Source: Ideonella aquatica
GTDB taxonomy: Bacteria; Pseudomonadota; Gammaproteobacteria; Burkholderiales; Burkholderiaceae_C
DNA: 64,000 nt
NCBI RefSeq assembly: GCF_018069755.1
Contig: NZ_JAGQDE010000016.1
Coordinates: 37,431-101,430, forward strand
Direction: 5' to 3'
Shown: one piece after another, positions 53,655 to 61,720 of the stretch
Layout: each line of letters starts with the position of its first letter
How positions within the stretch are numbered: the stretch's first letter is position 1
Made by a program: the position numbers and the translations under genes
Notes under the pieces: model-generated
The model's input: only the letters and a program-made list of their open reading frames with translations
Told to the model about the DNA's origin: nothing
The model's database searches: none

Positions 53655-54542
53655 CTAGGGTGCCTCTCGGCGCTCGATCAGGCCGTCCAGAAACAGCGTG
53701 GCCACGGTGAGATCGGCGCTGGTGCCGGGGTTGATGCCCTGCTGCTTGAGCGTCGCATCCCAGGCGCGCCAGGCCGGATCGGCGTCCAGGGCGTGCCCTG
53801 AGATGGGGCGCTGCAGCCAATGGGCGGCGTCGTTCATGACACTCTGTGCCACGGCCGCACCGTGCTTGCGGACAATATGTGCATCGGGCGCCGAGGCCAG
53901 CCAGGCCAGGAAGACACGTTGCACGGCCTCGGCGGCAGCGTCCTCGCGCGGGCCCTGGGGCGCCCAGGGACCCAGGGCCGCCGTGCCCAGCGCGCCCAGG
54001 CCCACACTGAACAGCTCGGCAAAGCCGTCGCGGTACTGGCGGGCGATGCGGTCGCGCCCGGCGGCCAGGCTCATCGCGGCGCGCAGGTCCAGCGTGGGCT
54101 CCTGGTGCACGTCCTCGTCGTCAGCGCGGCCCAGGCCGCCCGGGTTGGCCTGGCGGATGGCGCGGTAGGCAGCGGCGCTGTCCTGCGGGGTCAGATCGGC
54201 CAGCACCGCGCCCAGGGCCAGTTGCAGGGCGGTGCGGTCGACCGGCGTCAAGCCCAGACGCCAGCGCGCCGCGGCCAGCGGCACGCACAAGAGCACAATG
54301 CCCAGGTTGGTATTGCAGCCCACGCGGACCCAGGTGGCGGCCACCGCGGCTTCGATGCCCTCGCCCACCACCCCGGCCAGGTGGGCGATGGCGGGTGCCG
54401 CCGCGTCGGCGCTGTCCAGGAACTGCGTGGCCGTCATGCGGTGGCCGGCGCTGGCATGGCTGACGTTGCCGGGCTTGGTGGCGGCCACGTCCCAGGCGCA
54501 GGCCCGGCGCCAGGCCGCCTCGATCCGGGCGCTGGATGTCAT
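53655..54542 (-). CDS. CitG-like triphosphoribosyl transferase family protein (Orf7 of C1 clusters)
   Basis: 295-residue protein of the triphosphoribosyl-dephospho-CoA synthase (CitG) family: [15 protein letters not shown] near the N-terminus, [34 protein letters not shown] at the end. There are no citrate lyase genes here; the mch-orf5-orf7-fae order matches, as I recall, the Methylobacterium extorquens cluster, where this gene is needed for C1 growth. A phosphoribosyl transfer in cofactor synthesis is plausible. Start overlaps the orf5 stop by 4 bases. Confidence 0.85.
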   Translation of the reverse strand: MTSSARIEAAWRRACAWDVAATKPGNVSHASAGHRMTATQFLDSADAAAPAIAHLAGVVGEGIEAAVAATWVRVGCNTNLGIVLLCVPLAAARWRLGLTPVDRTALQLALGAVLADLTPQDSAAAYRAIRQANPGGLGRADDEDVHQEPTLDLRAAMSLAAGRDRIARQYRDGFAELFSVGLGALGTAALGPWAPQGPREDAAAEAVQRVFLAWLASAPDAHIVRKHGAAVAQSVMNDAAHWLQRPISGHALDADPAWRAWDATLKQQGINPGTSADLTVATLFLDGLIERREAP

Positions 54543-55468
54543 GCGCGGCGCGCCGCGCAGCGCTCGGCGCAGCGCCGCTCCAGCAGGTCGTCCACCAGCG
54601 CCTGGGCGATGGAAAAGCCGGTCACCCGCTGCAGGCCCTGCCAGGCGGCGATGCCGTTGACTTCGAGCACGGTCAGGCCGCGCTGGGTGGGCAGGATGTC
54701 GACACCGGCATAGTCCAGGCCCAGCGCCGCCGAGGCGCGCTCGGCCAGCGTGGCCAGCTCGGGCGTCAAGGCCGCCGCCACCGGCCGCGCGCCCTGCTTG
54801 ATGTTGTGGATCCAGTGGCCACTGACGCGCTGCATGGCCGCCCGCGCCTGGCCGCCGATCACCAGCACGCGCCAGTCAAAGCCGGGCTCGGACAGCGGCG
54901 GCACCCAGCGCTGCAGGTAGGCCAGACCGTTGTACGGTGGCCCGGCCAGCGCCGGCAGTGGCTCGAAGCGGCCATTGACCTGCCCCACCCGCACCAGGCC
55001 CCGCCCCTGCGAACCGAACAGCGGCTTGAGGACCAGCGCCTGCCCGGCCGCCGCCTCTCGGGCCACGGTGCGACGGGCCACGGCCTCGCTTTCCGAGGTC
55101 CAGGTGGGCGGCGTCGGCAGGCCCGCCGCGTGCAGCAGCAGCGTGGTCATGGCCTTGTCCACCGTGCGCTCGATCGCCCGCGCGTCGTTGTAGACCGGCA
55201 CGCCCAGCTCGCGCAGCGCATGCAGCACGCCCAGGCGCTGGGTGACCTGCTCAAAGCTGCCGCCGGCGATGCCGCGCACGATGACGGCATCGGGCAGTGC
55301 GCGCTCGAAGCCGGGCAGGCGCAGACCATGGCGCGCGCGGCTGGTGTCGATGCCGCAGTCCGCCAGGTCCAGGCAGCGGCCCTGGGCGCCGCGTGCGCGC
55401 AGCGCCGCCTGCAGCTGGCGGGTGTGCCAGCCGATCTCGTCGGTCATGATGGCGACGCGCAGGCTCAT
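54539..55468 (-). CDS. RimK-like glutamate ligase (Orf5; possible H4MPT glutamyl ligase)
   Basis: 309-residue ATP-grasp ligase of the RimK/MptN type. Marks: AIERTVDKAMTTLLLHAAGLPTP, VLKPLFGSQGRGLVRV, and the metal site GVDILPTQRGLTVLEVNGIAAWQG. MptN adds alpha-linked glutamate to H4MPT in archaea, so glutamylation of H4MPT (or of methylofuran's polyglutamate) is likely. Lies 2 bases after mch. Confidence 0.85.
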   Translation of the reverse strand: MSLRVAIMTDEIGWHTRQLQAALRARGAQGRCLDLADCGIDTSRARHGLRLPGFERALPDAVIVRGIAGGSFEQVTQRLGVLHALRELGVPVYNDARAIERTVDKAMTTLLLHAAGLPTPPTWTSESEAVARRTVAREAAAGQALVLKPLFGSQGRGLVRVGQVNGRFEPLPALAGPPYNGLAYLQRWVPPLSEPGFDWRVLVIGGQARAAMQRVSGHWIHNIKQGARPVAAALTPELATLAERASAALGLDYAGVDILPTQRGLTVLEVNGIAAWQGLQRVTGFSIAQALVDDLLERRCAERCAARRA

Positions 55469-55470
55469 GC

Positions 55471-56469
55471 TCAGGCGGCCTCGCGCCAGCCCTGCAGCAG
55501 CACCGGCATGTCCAGCCGGCCGGCCTCGAAGCTGCGGCCGCTGGGCAGGTGCTGCACCACCACCGCGGCGGGCGCGAACAGCGCAGGGTCGATCTTGTAG
55601 AAATCAAAGCCGGCGGCCGAGAAGATGTCGGCAAAGGGCTTGCCGTAGTCGCGCGAGGTGCCCGAGGGCAGGCGCTGCGCCAGCGAGCGCGCGGCCTCGA
55701 CCTCACCGTTGACCGACAGCGTCACCAGGCCGCCGTAGAGGATGGCGTCGTTGGTGCGGCCCATGGCCTGGGCACCATCGGCGGTGGGCGACGGCAGTGG
55801 CGCGCTGGCCGCGCCATCCACCACGTCGCCCAGCGCAAAGCCCAGCTCATGCGCCTTGTGCAGCGCCACCTCCAGCACGCGGGCCACCACCTGGGTGGTG
55901 CCGGCGCGGCTGCTGGTGGGGGTGAGCACGATGGTCAGCGCCTCGGGCGCCAGGCCGGTGTCGCGCAGCACCTTGTCGATCACCACGCGCGGCGGCGCCC
56001 GATCGACCTCCAGCACCAGCACGCCGCTGCCGGCGGCGTCGCGCCAACCCAGCTCGTCGAACAGCTTTTCCTTGGCCGCCAGCGCGCGTGCCGGGCCGGA
56101 GCCCAGGGCGAAGAACTTCTTGCCACCGGTCTCCTCCTTGCTGGCGGCCAGGCTCCAGCCGGCGTACTGGCTGCCCAGGCAGGCCAGCACCGGCTGCGGG
56201 CTGCTGACCTGCAGCCAGTTGGCCCAGCCATGGCGCCCGTCGGTGAGCAGCGAGACCTCGCCCAGGCCGCCCATGCAGATGCGGCCGATCAGCAGCCCGG
56301 CGGCGATGCTGCCGGGCGCATCGATGCCGGCGTCGACAAGGCAGGTGCCGCGCTCGTCGCGGGTCCAGCACACGCCCAGGCGCTCGGCGTCCTGCAGCAA
56401 CTGGGCCACCAGAGGTTGGGCCAGATCATTGGGGCTGGGCCAGGCACGGTGACTGGGCGTGACATTCAT
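55471..56469 (-). CDS. mch: Methenyl-H4MPT cyclohydrolase
   Basis: 332-residue enzyme that hydrolyses methenyl-H4MPT to N5-formyl-H4MPT, between MtdB and Fhc. Family features: GLLIGRICMGGLGEVSL, GPARALAAKEKLFDELGW, LTPTSSRAGTTQVVARVLEVALHKAHELGF, and MGRTNDAILYGG. The ATG at 56469 overlaps the orf17 stop; the longer upstream frame is not conserved. Confidence 0.96.
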   Translation of the reverse strand: MNVTPSHRAWPSPNDLAQPLVAQLLQDAERLGVCWTRDERGTCLVDAGIDAPGSIAAGLLIGRICMGGLGEVSLLTDGRHGWANWLQVSSPQPVLACLGSQYAGWSLAASKEETGGKKFFALGSGPARALAAKEKLFDELGWRDAAGSGVLVLEVDRAPPRVVIDKVLRDTGLAPEALTIVLTPTSSRAGTTQVVARVLEVALHKAHELGFALGDVVDGAASAPLPSPTADGAQAMGRTNDAILYGGLVTLSVNGEVEAARSLAQRLPSGTSRDYGKPFADIFSAAGFDFYKIDPALFAPAAVVVQHLPSGRSFEAGRLDMPVLLQGWREAA

Positions 56470-57611
56470 GCGGGGATCTCCAGGGTCGAGGCCAGTGCGG
56501 CGCAGCGGGCGTCGAGCCGGCGGCGCAACGCCGTCTCGTCGTCGGCCTCGGCACTGACGGTACACAGGGGGGCGCCGGCCGGCAAGCGCATCGCGGCCGA
56601 CGGGCGGTCATGGACATCGCTCTGGCGCGCCCACAGCGCCACCGTGGCAAGGTCCAGCTGCACCGCATGCGGCCGGCGCAGCAGCTGCAGCCCGCGCAGG
56701 CGTGGCGGTCGCCAGGCGGCCACCTGGGCCGGCTCAGGCAGGCGGCCATGCAGGCAGGCCTGCAGGTGGGCACGCACCAGGCCGCCCTGCGCCGCATACA
56801 GGCCGGCACTGGCCGGCCAGCGGGGGTTGACCTCGAGGATCCAGGCGTTCTCCTCGTCCCAGATGAAGTCGACGCCCACCACGCCGCGCAGGTCGAAGGC
56901 CGCCGCCAGGCGCTCGGCCACGCCTTGCAGCAGGCTGCCAGCGCGGCCAGGCAGGCCCACCGGCCCGAGGACGCCGCCATAGGCGAAGGGCTGGCCCGCC
57001 TGCGGCTGGTGCCACTGGCGGTTCAGGCCCAGCACGCAGGCCCGGCCAGGCGCGGCGCACAGCAGGGTCATCGACATCGGCGCCCCATCCTGCCAGCGCT
57101 GCCAGTACCAGGGCGCGGGCGCCTCGTCGGCGGCCGCCGACTCGGCCGGCTGCACATGTTCACCGCCGCGGCTGCCACCGCGCTTGCGCAGCCAGCCCAG
57201 GGCGGTATCGGGGCGCTCGAAGGCCACCGCCGGGTGGGCGATGCCCCAGGCGTCCAGGCGCTCGAAAAACGTCCGCGGATCGGCCAGTCGGCGCCAACCC
57301 TCGGCCGGCGTGCCCAGCAGCGGGCACAGCGCGCTGCCGGCCTCCAGCAGGTCGGCGCGGTCCTCGAAGCCGCTGCCGGGCCACCAGCCGGCCAGTTCAT
57401 CGCGGCGCCGTGCCAGCAGGCCCAGCAGACGCTCGCCGTCGATCTGCGGCCGCGCCGGGTCACCCAGCGGGCGCCAGGCTTCGGCGGCCTCGCAGGTGTC
57501 GGCGTCACCGAACAGGTCCAGCGCCAGCACGCGCAGGCCGTCGCGCCGGGCCGCCTGCGCCGCGGCCCGCACCGACAGGCCCGCCAGGGCCAGCGGACCG
57601 CGCACCGTCAT
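56466..57611 (-). CDS. ATP-grasp protein of C1 clusters (Orf17-like)
   Basis: 381-residue ATP-grasp superfamily protein. ALDLFGDADTC, WYWQRWQDGAPMSMTLLC, GVVGVDFIWDEENAWILEVNPRWPAS carry the nucleotide and metal contacts. Relatives (Orf17) are found with mch/mtdB/fae and are required for the H4MPT pathway in Methylobacterium; the reaction is not known to me. Overlaps mtdB and mch by 4 bases each. Confidence 0.82.
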   Translation of the reverse strand: MTVRGPLALAGLSVRAAAQAARRDGLRVLALDLFGDADTCEAAEAWRPLGDPARPQIDGERLLGLLARRRDELAGWWPGSGFEDRADLLEAGSALCPLLGTPAEGWRRLADPRTFFERLDAWGIAHPAVAFERPDTALGWLRKRGGSRGGEHVQPAESAAADEAPAPWYWQRWQDGAPMSMTLLCAAPGRACVLGLNRQWHQPQAGQPFAYGGVLGPVGLPGRAGSLLQGVAERLAAAFDLRGVVGVDFIWDEENAWILEVNPRWPASAGLYAAQGGLVRAHLQACLHGRLPEPAQVAAWRPPRLRGLQLLRRPHAVQLDLATVALWARQSDVHDRPSAAMRLPAGAPLCTVSAEADDETALRRRLDARCAALASTLEIPA

Positions 57612-58510
57612 GCCTGGCGCAACAGGGCCCGAGCAGCCTCGAAGGCCTCGGCGTAGCCCAGCACCAGCGGCTCGGTGGCCTCGTTCATCGAGCGCAACAG
57701 CCGCTGCTGGGTCTGGTACTTGACGTTGCCAATGGCCAAGGCGCCCAGGCCGCGCGCGGCGGTGCCCGCCACCGGCGTGCCCTTGTCCATCACGCCCACG
57801 CCGGCAATGCCCTCGGGCGGCACGGCGTTGACGTCGGCCGCCACCTTCAGCCGCGTGGCCACGGCAAGGTCCTCGGCCGAGACCACCTGCACGCCGGCCG
57901 CAGCGGTGGCCAGGATCACATCGGCGTCGGCGATCGAGCGACGCACCGCGTCGCGATCGCCGCCCGAGATGCCGTGCAGCGTCACGCCAAAGCGCTGGCC
58001 GGTTTGCTGCGCGGCCTCCTCGGCCACGTCGATGCCGTTGCGGCTGGACAGCGCCACGTGGGCTCCAGCCATGGCTGCCATCACCCCCGCGATGCGGCCC
58101 ACAGGGCCGGTGCCACCCAGCACCACCACGCGCTGGCCGCTCAGGCCACCGGCACCCATGGCCACCAGTTCGGCCTCGACCGAGGCGACCATGGCCGCAG
58201 CGGTGGTGTAGGCACCACTGGGATCGGCCATCAAGGACACGGCAAAGGGCGGCACCATGGCCTTCTTGGCCCGGTCCAGCATGTCGGCGGCCAGCACGGC
58301 GTCGCGGCCACCGATGAAGATGCCGGTGCGCGCCAGCCCCTTGGGGCTGCGCGAGAAGATCGCGTCCTGGGTCAGGCCGCGCACCGCATCGAGCGTGACA
58401 TCGGTGTACGGCGCCAGCACCTGGTAGCCGGCATCGGCGGCCATGTTGACGTCAAAGGGGCTCATCTGGCGGCCCGGGGTGAACATGTGCAGGATGTAGG
58501 GACGTTCCAT
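57608..58510 (-). CDS. mtdB: NAD(P)-dependent methylene-H4MPT dehydrogenase
   Basis: 300-residue cytoplasmic dehydrogenase oxidising methylene-H4MPT to methenyl-H4MPT. It opens with PYILHMFTPGRQMSPFDVNMA (family start), has the dinucleotide loop VVLGGTGPVGRIAGVMAAMAG, and DVNAVPPEGIAGVG. The start ATG is 47 bases after the beta-RFAP synthase stop; it is second in the beta-RFAP/mtdB/orf17/mch/orf5/orf7 operon. Confidence 0.95.
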   Translation of the reverse strand: MERPYILHMFTPGRQMSPFDVNMAADAGYQVLAPYTDVTLDAVRGLTQDAIFSRSPKGLARTGIFIGGRDAVLAADMLDRAKKAMVPPFAVSLMADPSGAYTTAAAMVASVEAELVAMGAGGLSGQRVVVLGGTGPVGRIAGVMAAMAGAHVALSSRNGIDVAEEAAQQTGQRFGVTLHGISGGDRDAVRRSIADADVILATAAAGVQVVSAEDLAVATRLKVAADVNAVPPEGIAGVGVMDKGTPVAGTAARGLGALAIGNVKYQTQQRLLRSMNEATEPLVLGYAEAFEAARALLRQA

Positions 58511-58557
58511 GGCAGGACAGGGCGCTCGCGGGCGCCAGGGTAGTCAGGACAATCGGG

Positions 58558-59670
58558 TCAGTGCAGGCGCCAGGGCGCCTGCTCGGTCTGTTGCCAGCGC
58601 CACAGGCTCTCGGCGCTGGGGCGGCTGGGCGCGCGCTGGGCAGCCTCGGTGCTGTCGGTGACCCGGGCCCCGTGGTCGCGCGGCCGCACCATCACCAATT
58701 GCAGTCCCTGCGCCAGGGCCCCGGCGGCGCGGGCGGCAGCGATCAAGGCCTGGCCGTGCTCAGGACGGCTCACGAAGGCAAAGGACGTGGGGCCCCAGGA
58801 GCTCTGGCCCACGCCCACCGGCTCGCTGGTGAAGGCCGGGGCATGGGCGTCAAGCCAGCGCATCAGGCGGCCGATCGCCGGGCGGGTGTAGGCCTCGCCA
58901 TCCTGGGCCGGCGCGAAATGATCGCCAACGATCTGCTGGATGCGACCCACGCCCATTGCAAAGGCCAGGAAGTCACCCTGGGTGGCGCCGGGCAGCACGC
59001 GCATCAGCGTCTGGTGGCAGATCTCGGCGGCCGCGGTGGTGGGCAGCGGCGCCAGGCGGGCCAGCGCGGCGCGCTCCTCGGCCCCGGACAGGCCGCGCGC
59101 GCCGGGCTCAATCGCCAGCAGCACACGCCACTGCGGTGGCAGCGCCACGCGCGCCAGCACGGGGGCCGGCTGGCCATCGGCGCCGGGGCCGCCGTCGAGC
59201 AGCAGGCCACCCTGGTCGAAGCCACCGATGCCGATGCCCGAGCGCAGCCCGCGACCCAGGCCATGGGCCAGTGTGGCGGTGGACAAGCTCAGTTGGTGCC
59301 AGCGCGCAAATGCCCGGCCCACCGCCAGCGCCAGCTGGGTGCCTGAGCCGAAACCGGCGTGGGCGGGCAACACGCGGGCCAGGTGCAGGTGCAGCGGCGC
59401 CGGCTGGCCGGTGCGCAGCTTCAGCGCGGCCAGGTGCGCCTCGGCGCGCGGCAGCTCGGCCTGCGCCTCGGGGGTGTCGGCACTGAAGACATCGGTGGCG
59501 CCGGGTGCGGCGCGCAGCTCCACCCGCGTCACCCAGTCGTCCAGCACCAGACCCAGGCTGCCGAATCGGCGGCCCAGCGTGGCGGATGGATCGAGGAAGC
59601 CCAGGTGCAGGCGCCCGGGTGCGTCGACGCTGACGAGGCGGGGCATGGCGGGGTGGGCGGGCGCGGTCAT
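58558..59670 (-). CDS. Beta-ribofuranosylaminobenzene 5'-phosphate (beta-RFAP) synthase
   Basis: 370-residue GHMP-kinase-fold enzyme that joins phosphoribosyl pyrophosphate to p-aminobenzoate with loss of CO2, the committed step of H4MPT synthesis. Marks: VDAPGRLHLGFLD, the GHMP loop AHAGFGSGTQLALAVGRA, RGLRSGIGIGGFDQGGLLLDGG, and VGQSSWGPTSFAFV. The start could be ATG 59670 (used), 59700 or 59646; a -24/-12 promoter candidate at 59683-59698 argues against 59700. Its substrate pABA is made by pabBC in this window. Confidence 0.93.
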   Translation of the reverse strand: MTAPAHPAMPRLVSVDAPGRLHLGFLDPSATLGRRFGSLGLVLDDWVTRVELRAAPGATDVFSADTPEAQAELPRAEAHLAALKLRTGQPAPLHLHLARVLPAHAGFGSGTQLALAVGRAFARWHQLSLSTATLAHGLGRGLRSGIGIGGFDQGGLLLDGGPGADGQPAPVLARVALPPQWRVLLAIEPGARGLSGAEERAALARLAPLPTTAAAEICHQTLMRVLPGATQGDFLAFAMGVGRIQQIVGDHFAPAQDGEAYTRPAIGRLMRWLDAHAPAFTSEPVGVGQSSWGPTSFAFVSRPEHGQALIAAARAAGALAQGLQLVMVRPRDHGARVTDSTEAAQRAPSRPSAESLWRWQQTEQAPWRLH

Positions 59671-59682
59671 GCCACGCTTGTA

Positions 59683-59698
59683 AGCAAAGGGTGTTCCC
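59683..59698 (-). promoter_or_regulatory. Possible sigma-54 promoter of the beta-RFAP/mtdB operon
   Basis: GGGAACA-ccct-TTGCT on the minus strand: invariant GG and GC with correct spacing and a perfect TTGCW box, but a weak -24 box. Predicted start near 59672, only 2 bases before the ATG at 59670, so the ATG at 59646 might be used. A GACAG-a-CTGTC palindrome lies at 59804-59814. Confidence 0.42.
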
Positions 59699-59812
59699 AT
59701 GGCCACAGGGATCTCCCGCAGTGGCCTTCCACGCCCGGCGCACACCCACCGCCGGAGCCCCGGCTGGCCAGGCCGGGCCGCCTGGGGCCTGACCCGCCGC
59801 GGGGACAGACTG

Positions 59813-60460
59813 TCACGCCGTGCGGCGGGCCCGCCAGGCGCCCAGCAGGGCCAGGCCGCCGGGGATGAAGATCATCGCCCAGATGATCTTGTCCAGGTTC
59901 TCCTTCACCCAGGGCAGGTGGCCAAAGAAGTAGCCCGCGCTGGTCACGCCCACCACCCACAGCGTGCCGCCGGTGACATCGTAAAAGGTGAAGCGGCTGC
60001 GCGTCATCTGCGCCACGCCGGCCACGAAAGGCGCGAAGGTGCGCAAGAAGGGCATGAAGCGGGCGATCACGATCGTGATGCCGCCATAGCGCTCGTAGAA
60101 CGCATGGGCCTGGTCGAAGGCGCGGCGGTTGAAGAAGCGCGAGTTCTCCCATTGGAAGACCTTGGGCCCCAGCGCCCGCCCGATCGTGTAGTTGCTCTGG
60201 TTGCCGGCCACCGCCGCCACCAGCATCAGCGGCACCGCCCACTGGTACTGCATCAGGCCCACGCCGCACAGCGCACCCACCACGAACAGCAGCGAATCGC
60301 CCGGCAGAAAGGGCATCACCACCACGCCGGTCTCGACAAAGATGATCAGGAACAGCAGCGCATACACCCAGGCGCCGTACTGGGCGACAAAGTTGGCGAG
60401 GTGAACGTCGACATGCAGGATGAAGTCGAACAGCAGGGCAAGCAGATCCATGCGGCGCAT
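59813..60460 (-). CDS. DedA-family membrane protein
   Basis: 215-residue inner-membrane protein of the DedA/SNARE-associated (VTT) family, implicated in phospholipid flipping and membrane energetics. It has about five hydrophobic segments and the signatures FVETGVVVMPFLPGDSLLF, RFMPFLRTFAPFVAGVAQM and FTFYDVTGGTLWV. Start at 60460 (MRRMDLL) or 60451. It flanks the C1 module but has no evident link to it. Confidence 0.92.
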   Translation of the reverse strand: MRRMDLLALLFDFILHVDVHLANFVAQYGAWVYALLFLIIFVETGVVVMPFLPGDSLLFVVGALCGVGLMQYQWAVPLMLVAAVAGNQSNYTIGRALGPKVFQWENSRFFNRRAFDQAHAFYERYGGITIVIARFMPFLRTFAPFVAGVAQMTRSRFTFYDVTGGTLWVVGVTSAGYFFGHLPWVKENLDKIIWAMIFIPGGLALLGAWRARRTA

Positions 60461-60567
60461 TATCGCCAGGGACCCCGTACGAACCCTGATGCCTCAAACG
60501 GCTGCCGTTACCGACACTGCCGCGGCACGCCACTGTCCTGGCGCGCACCCACCAAGGAACACCGCGC

Positions 60568-61698
60568 ATGTGGCGACGACGGGAGGCGGCCCTGGCCGCG
60601 TTGGCGGCGGCCTGGCCCGCCTGGAGCCGGGCTGGCGAGGCCGGCGTGAGTGATCGCGAGATCCTGATCGGCCAGAGCGCCGTGCTCAGCGGTCCGCTGG
60701 GCCTGTCGCTGCAGATGTTCAATGCCGGTGCCGCGCTGGCCCTGGCCGATGCCAATGCACGCGGTGGCGTGGGCGGGCGGCAGGTGCGGCTGGTCTCGCT
60801 GGACGATGAGCTCAAGCCCGAGCTGGCCCAGCGCAACTACCGCGCGCTGCTGCAGGACCCCGGCGTGTTCGCCTTCTTCGGTGGCGTGGGTTCGGGCACC
60901 ATCGCCGCGGTCACGCCGCTGCTGCGCGAGACCGGCGTGCCGCTGGTGGGCAATTTCGCGGTGGCCGACGGCGTGCGCCAGAAGGCCCGCGGCGCGGCCT
61001 ACTTCGTGCGCGCTGGCTACGGGCGCGAGGCCGAGAAACTGGTGCAGCATCTCAGCACGCTGGGCGTCGAGCGCCTGGCCGTGGCCCACCTGGACAACCC
61101 GGGTGGCGTCGAGGTGCTGGCCCTGCTGCAGCAGGCGCTGAAGAAGCGCGGCGGCAAGGACCTGCTGGGCGGCGTGGCGGTGGGCAATGACGGCAGCAAG
61201 CTGACCCAGGCCGTCGACACGCTGGCCGCGCTGGACCCGCAGGCGGTGGTGATGTTCCTGTCGGGCCCGCCGGTGGCCCAGCTGATGGAGGGGCTGTGGA
61301 CCAAGGGCCGCAGCCCCAGCTTCTACGGTCTGTCCACGGTGGCCGGCGAGAAGGTGGCTGCCGCGCTGGGCGCCAGACTGCGCGGCCTGGCGATCTGCCA
61401 GACCGTGCCTTATCCCTGGAGCGGTGCCGACCCCACGGCGCGCCAGTTCCAGCAGCTGTGCGAAGCCGCCAAGACCCCCGTCAGCTACACCAGCTACGAG
61501 GGCTACCTGAATGGCCTGGTGCTGCTGGAAGCGCTGCGCCGCTGCGGCAAGGAGCCCACCCGCGCCGGCCTGCATGCGGTGATGCGCGGCTTCAAGGGCC
61601 GCATTGGCGGGCTGGACCTGGACTTCAGCGACGACGCCACCGGCTCGCGCTTCGTCGAGCTGGTGCAGGTCAATGCCCAGGGGAAGTTCCTGCGCTGA
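60568..61698 (+). CDS. ABC transporter substrate-binding protein, Leu/Ile/Val type
   Basis: 376-residue periplasmic receptor of the LivK-like (Peripla_BP_6) family: signal WRRREAALAALAAAWPAWSRA, then ILIGQSAVLSGPLGL, RLVSLDDELKPELAQRNYRALL and FFGGVGSGTIAAVTPLL. No permease or ATPase nearby; orphan receptors of this type are common in Burkholderiales. Ends 22 bases before mutL. Confidence 0.9.
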   Translation: MWRRREAALAALAAAWPAWSRAGEAGVSDREILIGQSAVLSGPLGLSLQMFNAGAALALADANARGGVGGRQVRLVSLDDELKPELAQRNYRALLQDPGVFAFFGGVGSGTIAAVTPLLRETGVPLVGNFAVADGVRQKARGAAYFVRAGYGREAEKLVQHLSTLGVERLAVAHLDNPGGVEVLALLQQALKKRGGKDLLGGVAVGNDGSKLTQAVDTLAALDPQAVVMFLSGPPVAQLMEGLWTKGRSPSFYGLSTVAGEKVAAALGARLRGLAICQTVPYPWSGADPTARQFQQLCEAAKTPVSYTSYEGYLNGLVLLEALRRCGKEPTRAGLHAVMRGFKGRIGGLDLDFSDDATGSRFVELVQVNAQGKFLR

Positions 61699-61720
61699 GA
61701 GCGCTTCCTACAATCCGGCG

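Noticed and set aside
16274..59819. Shared 10-mer ctgtcacgcc at 16274 and 59810 as attachment-site remnants
   Set aside because: Too short, one copy lies inside amiC coding sequence and the other at the dedA 3' end; no other sign of integration.
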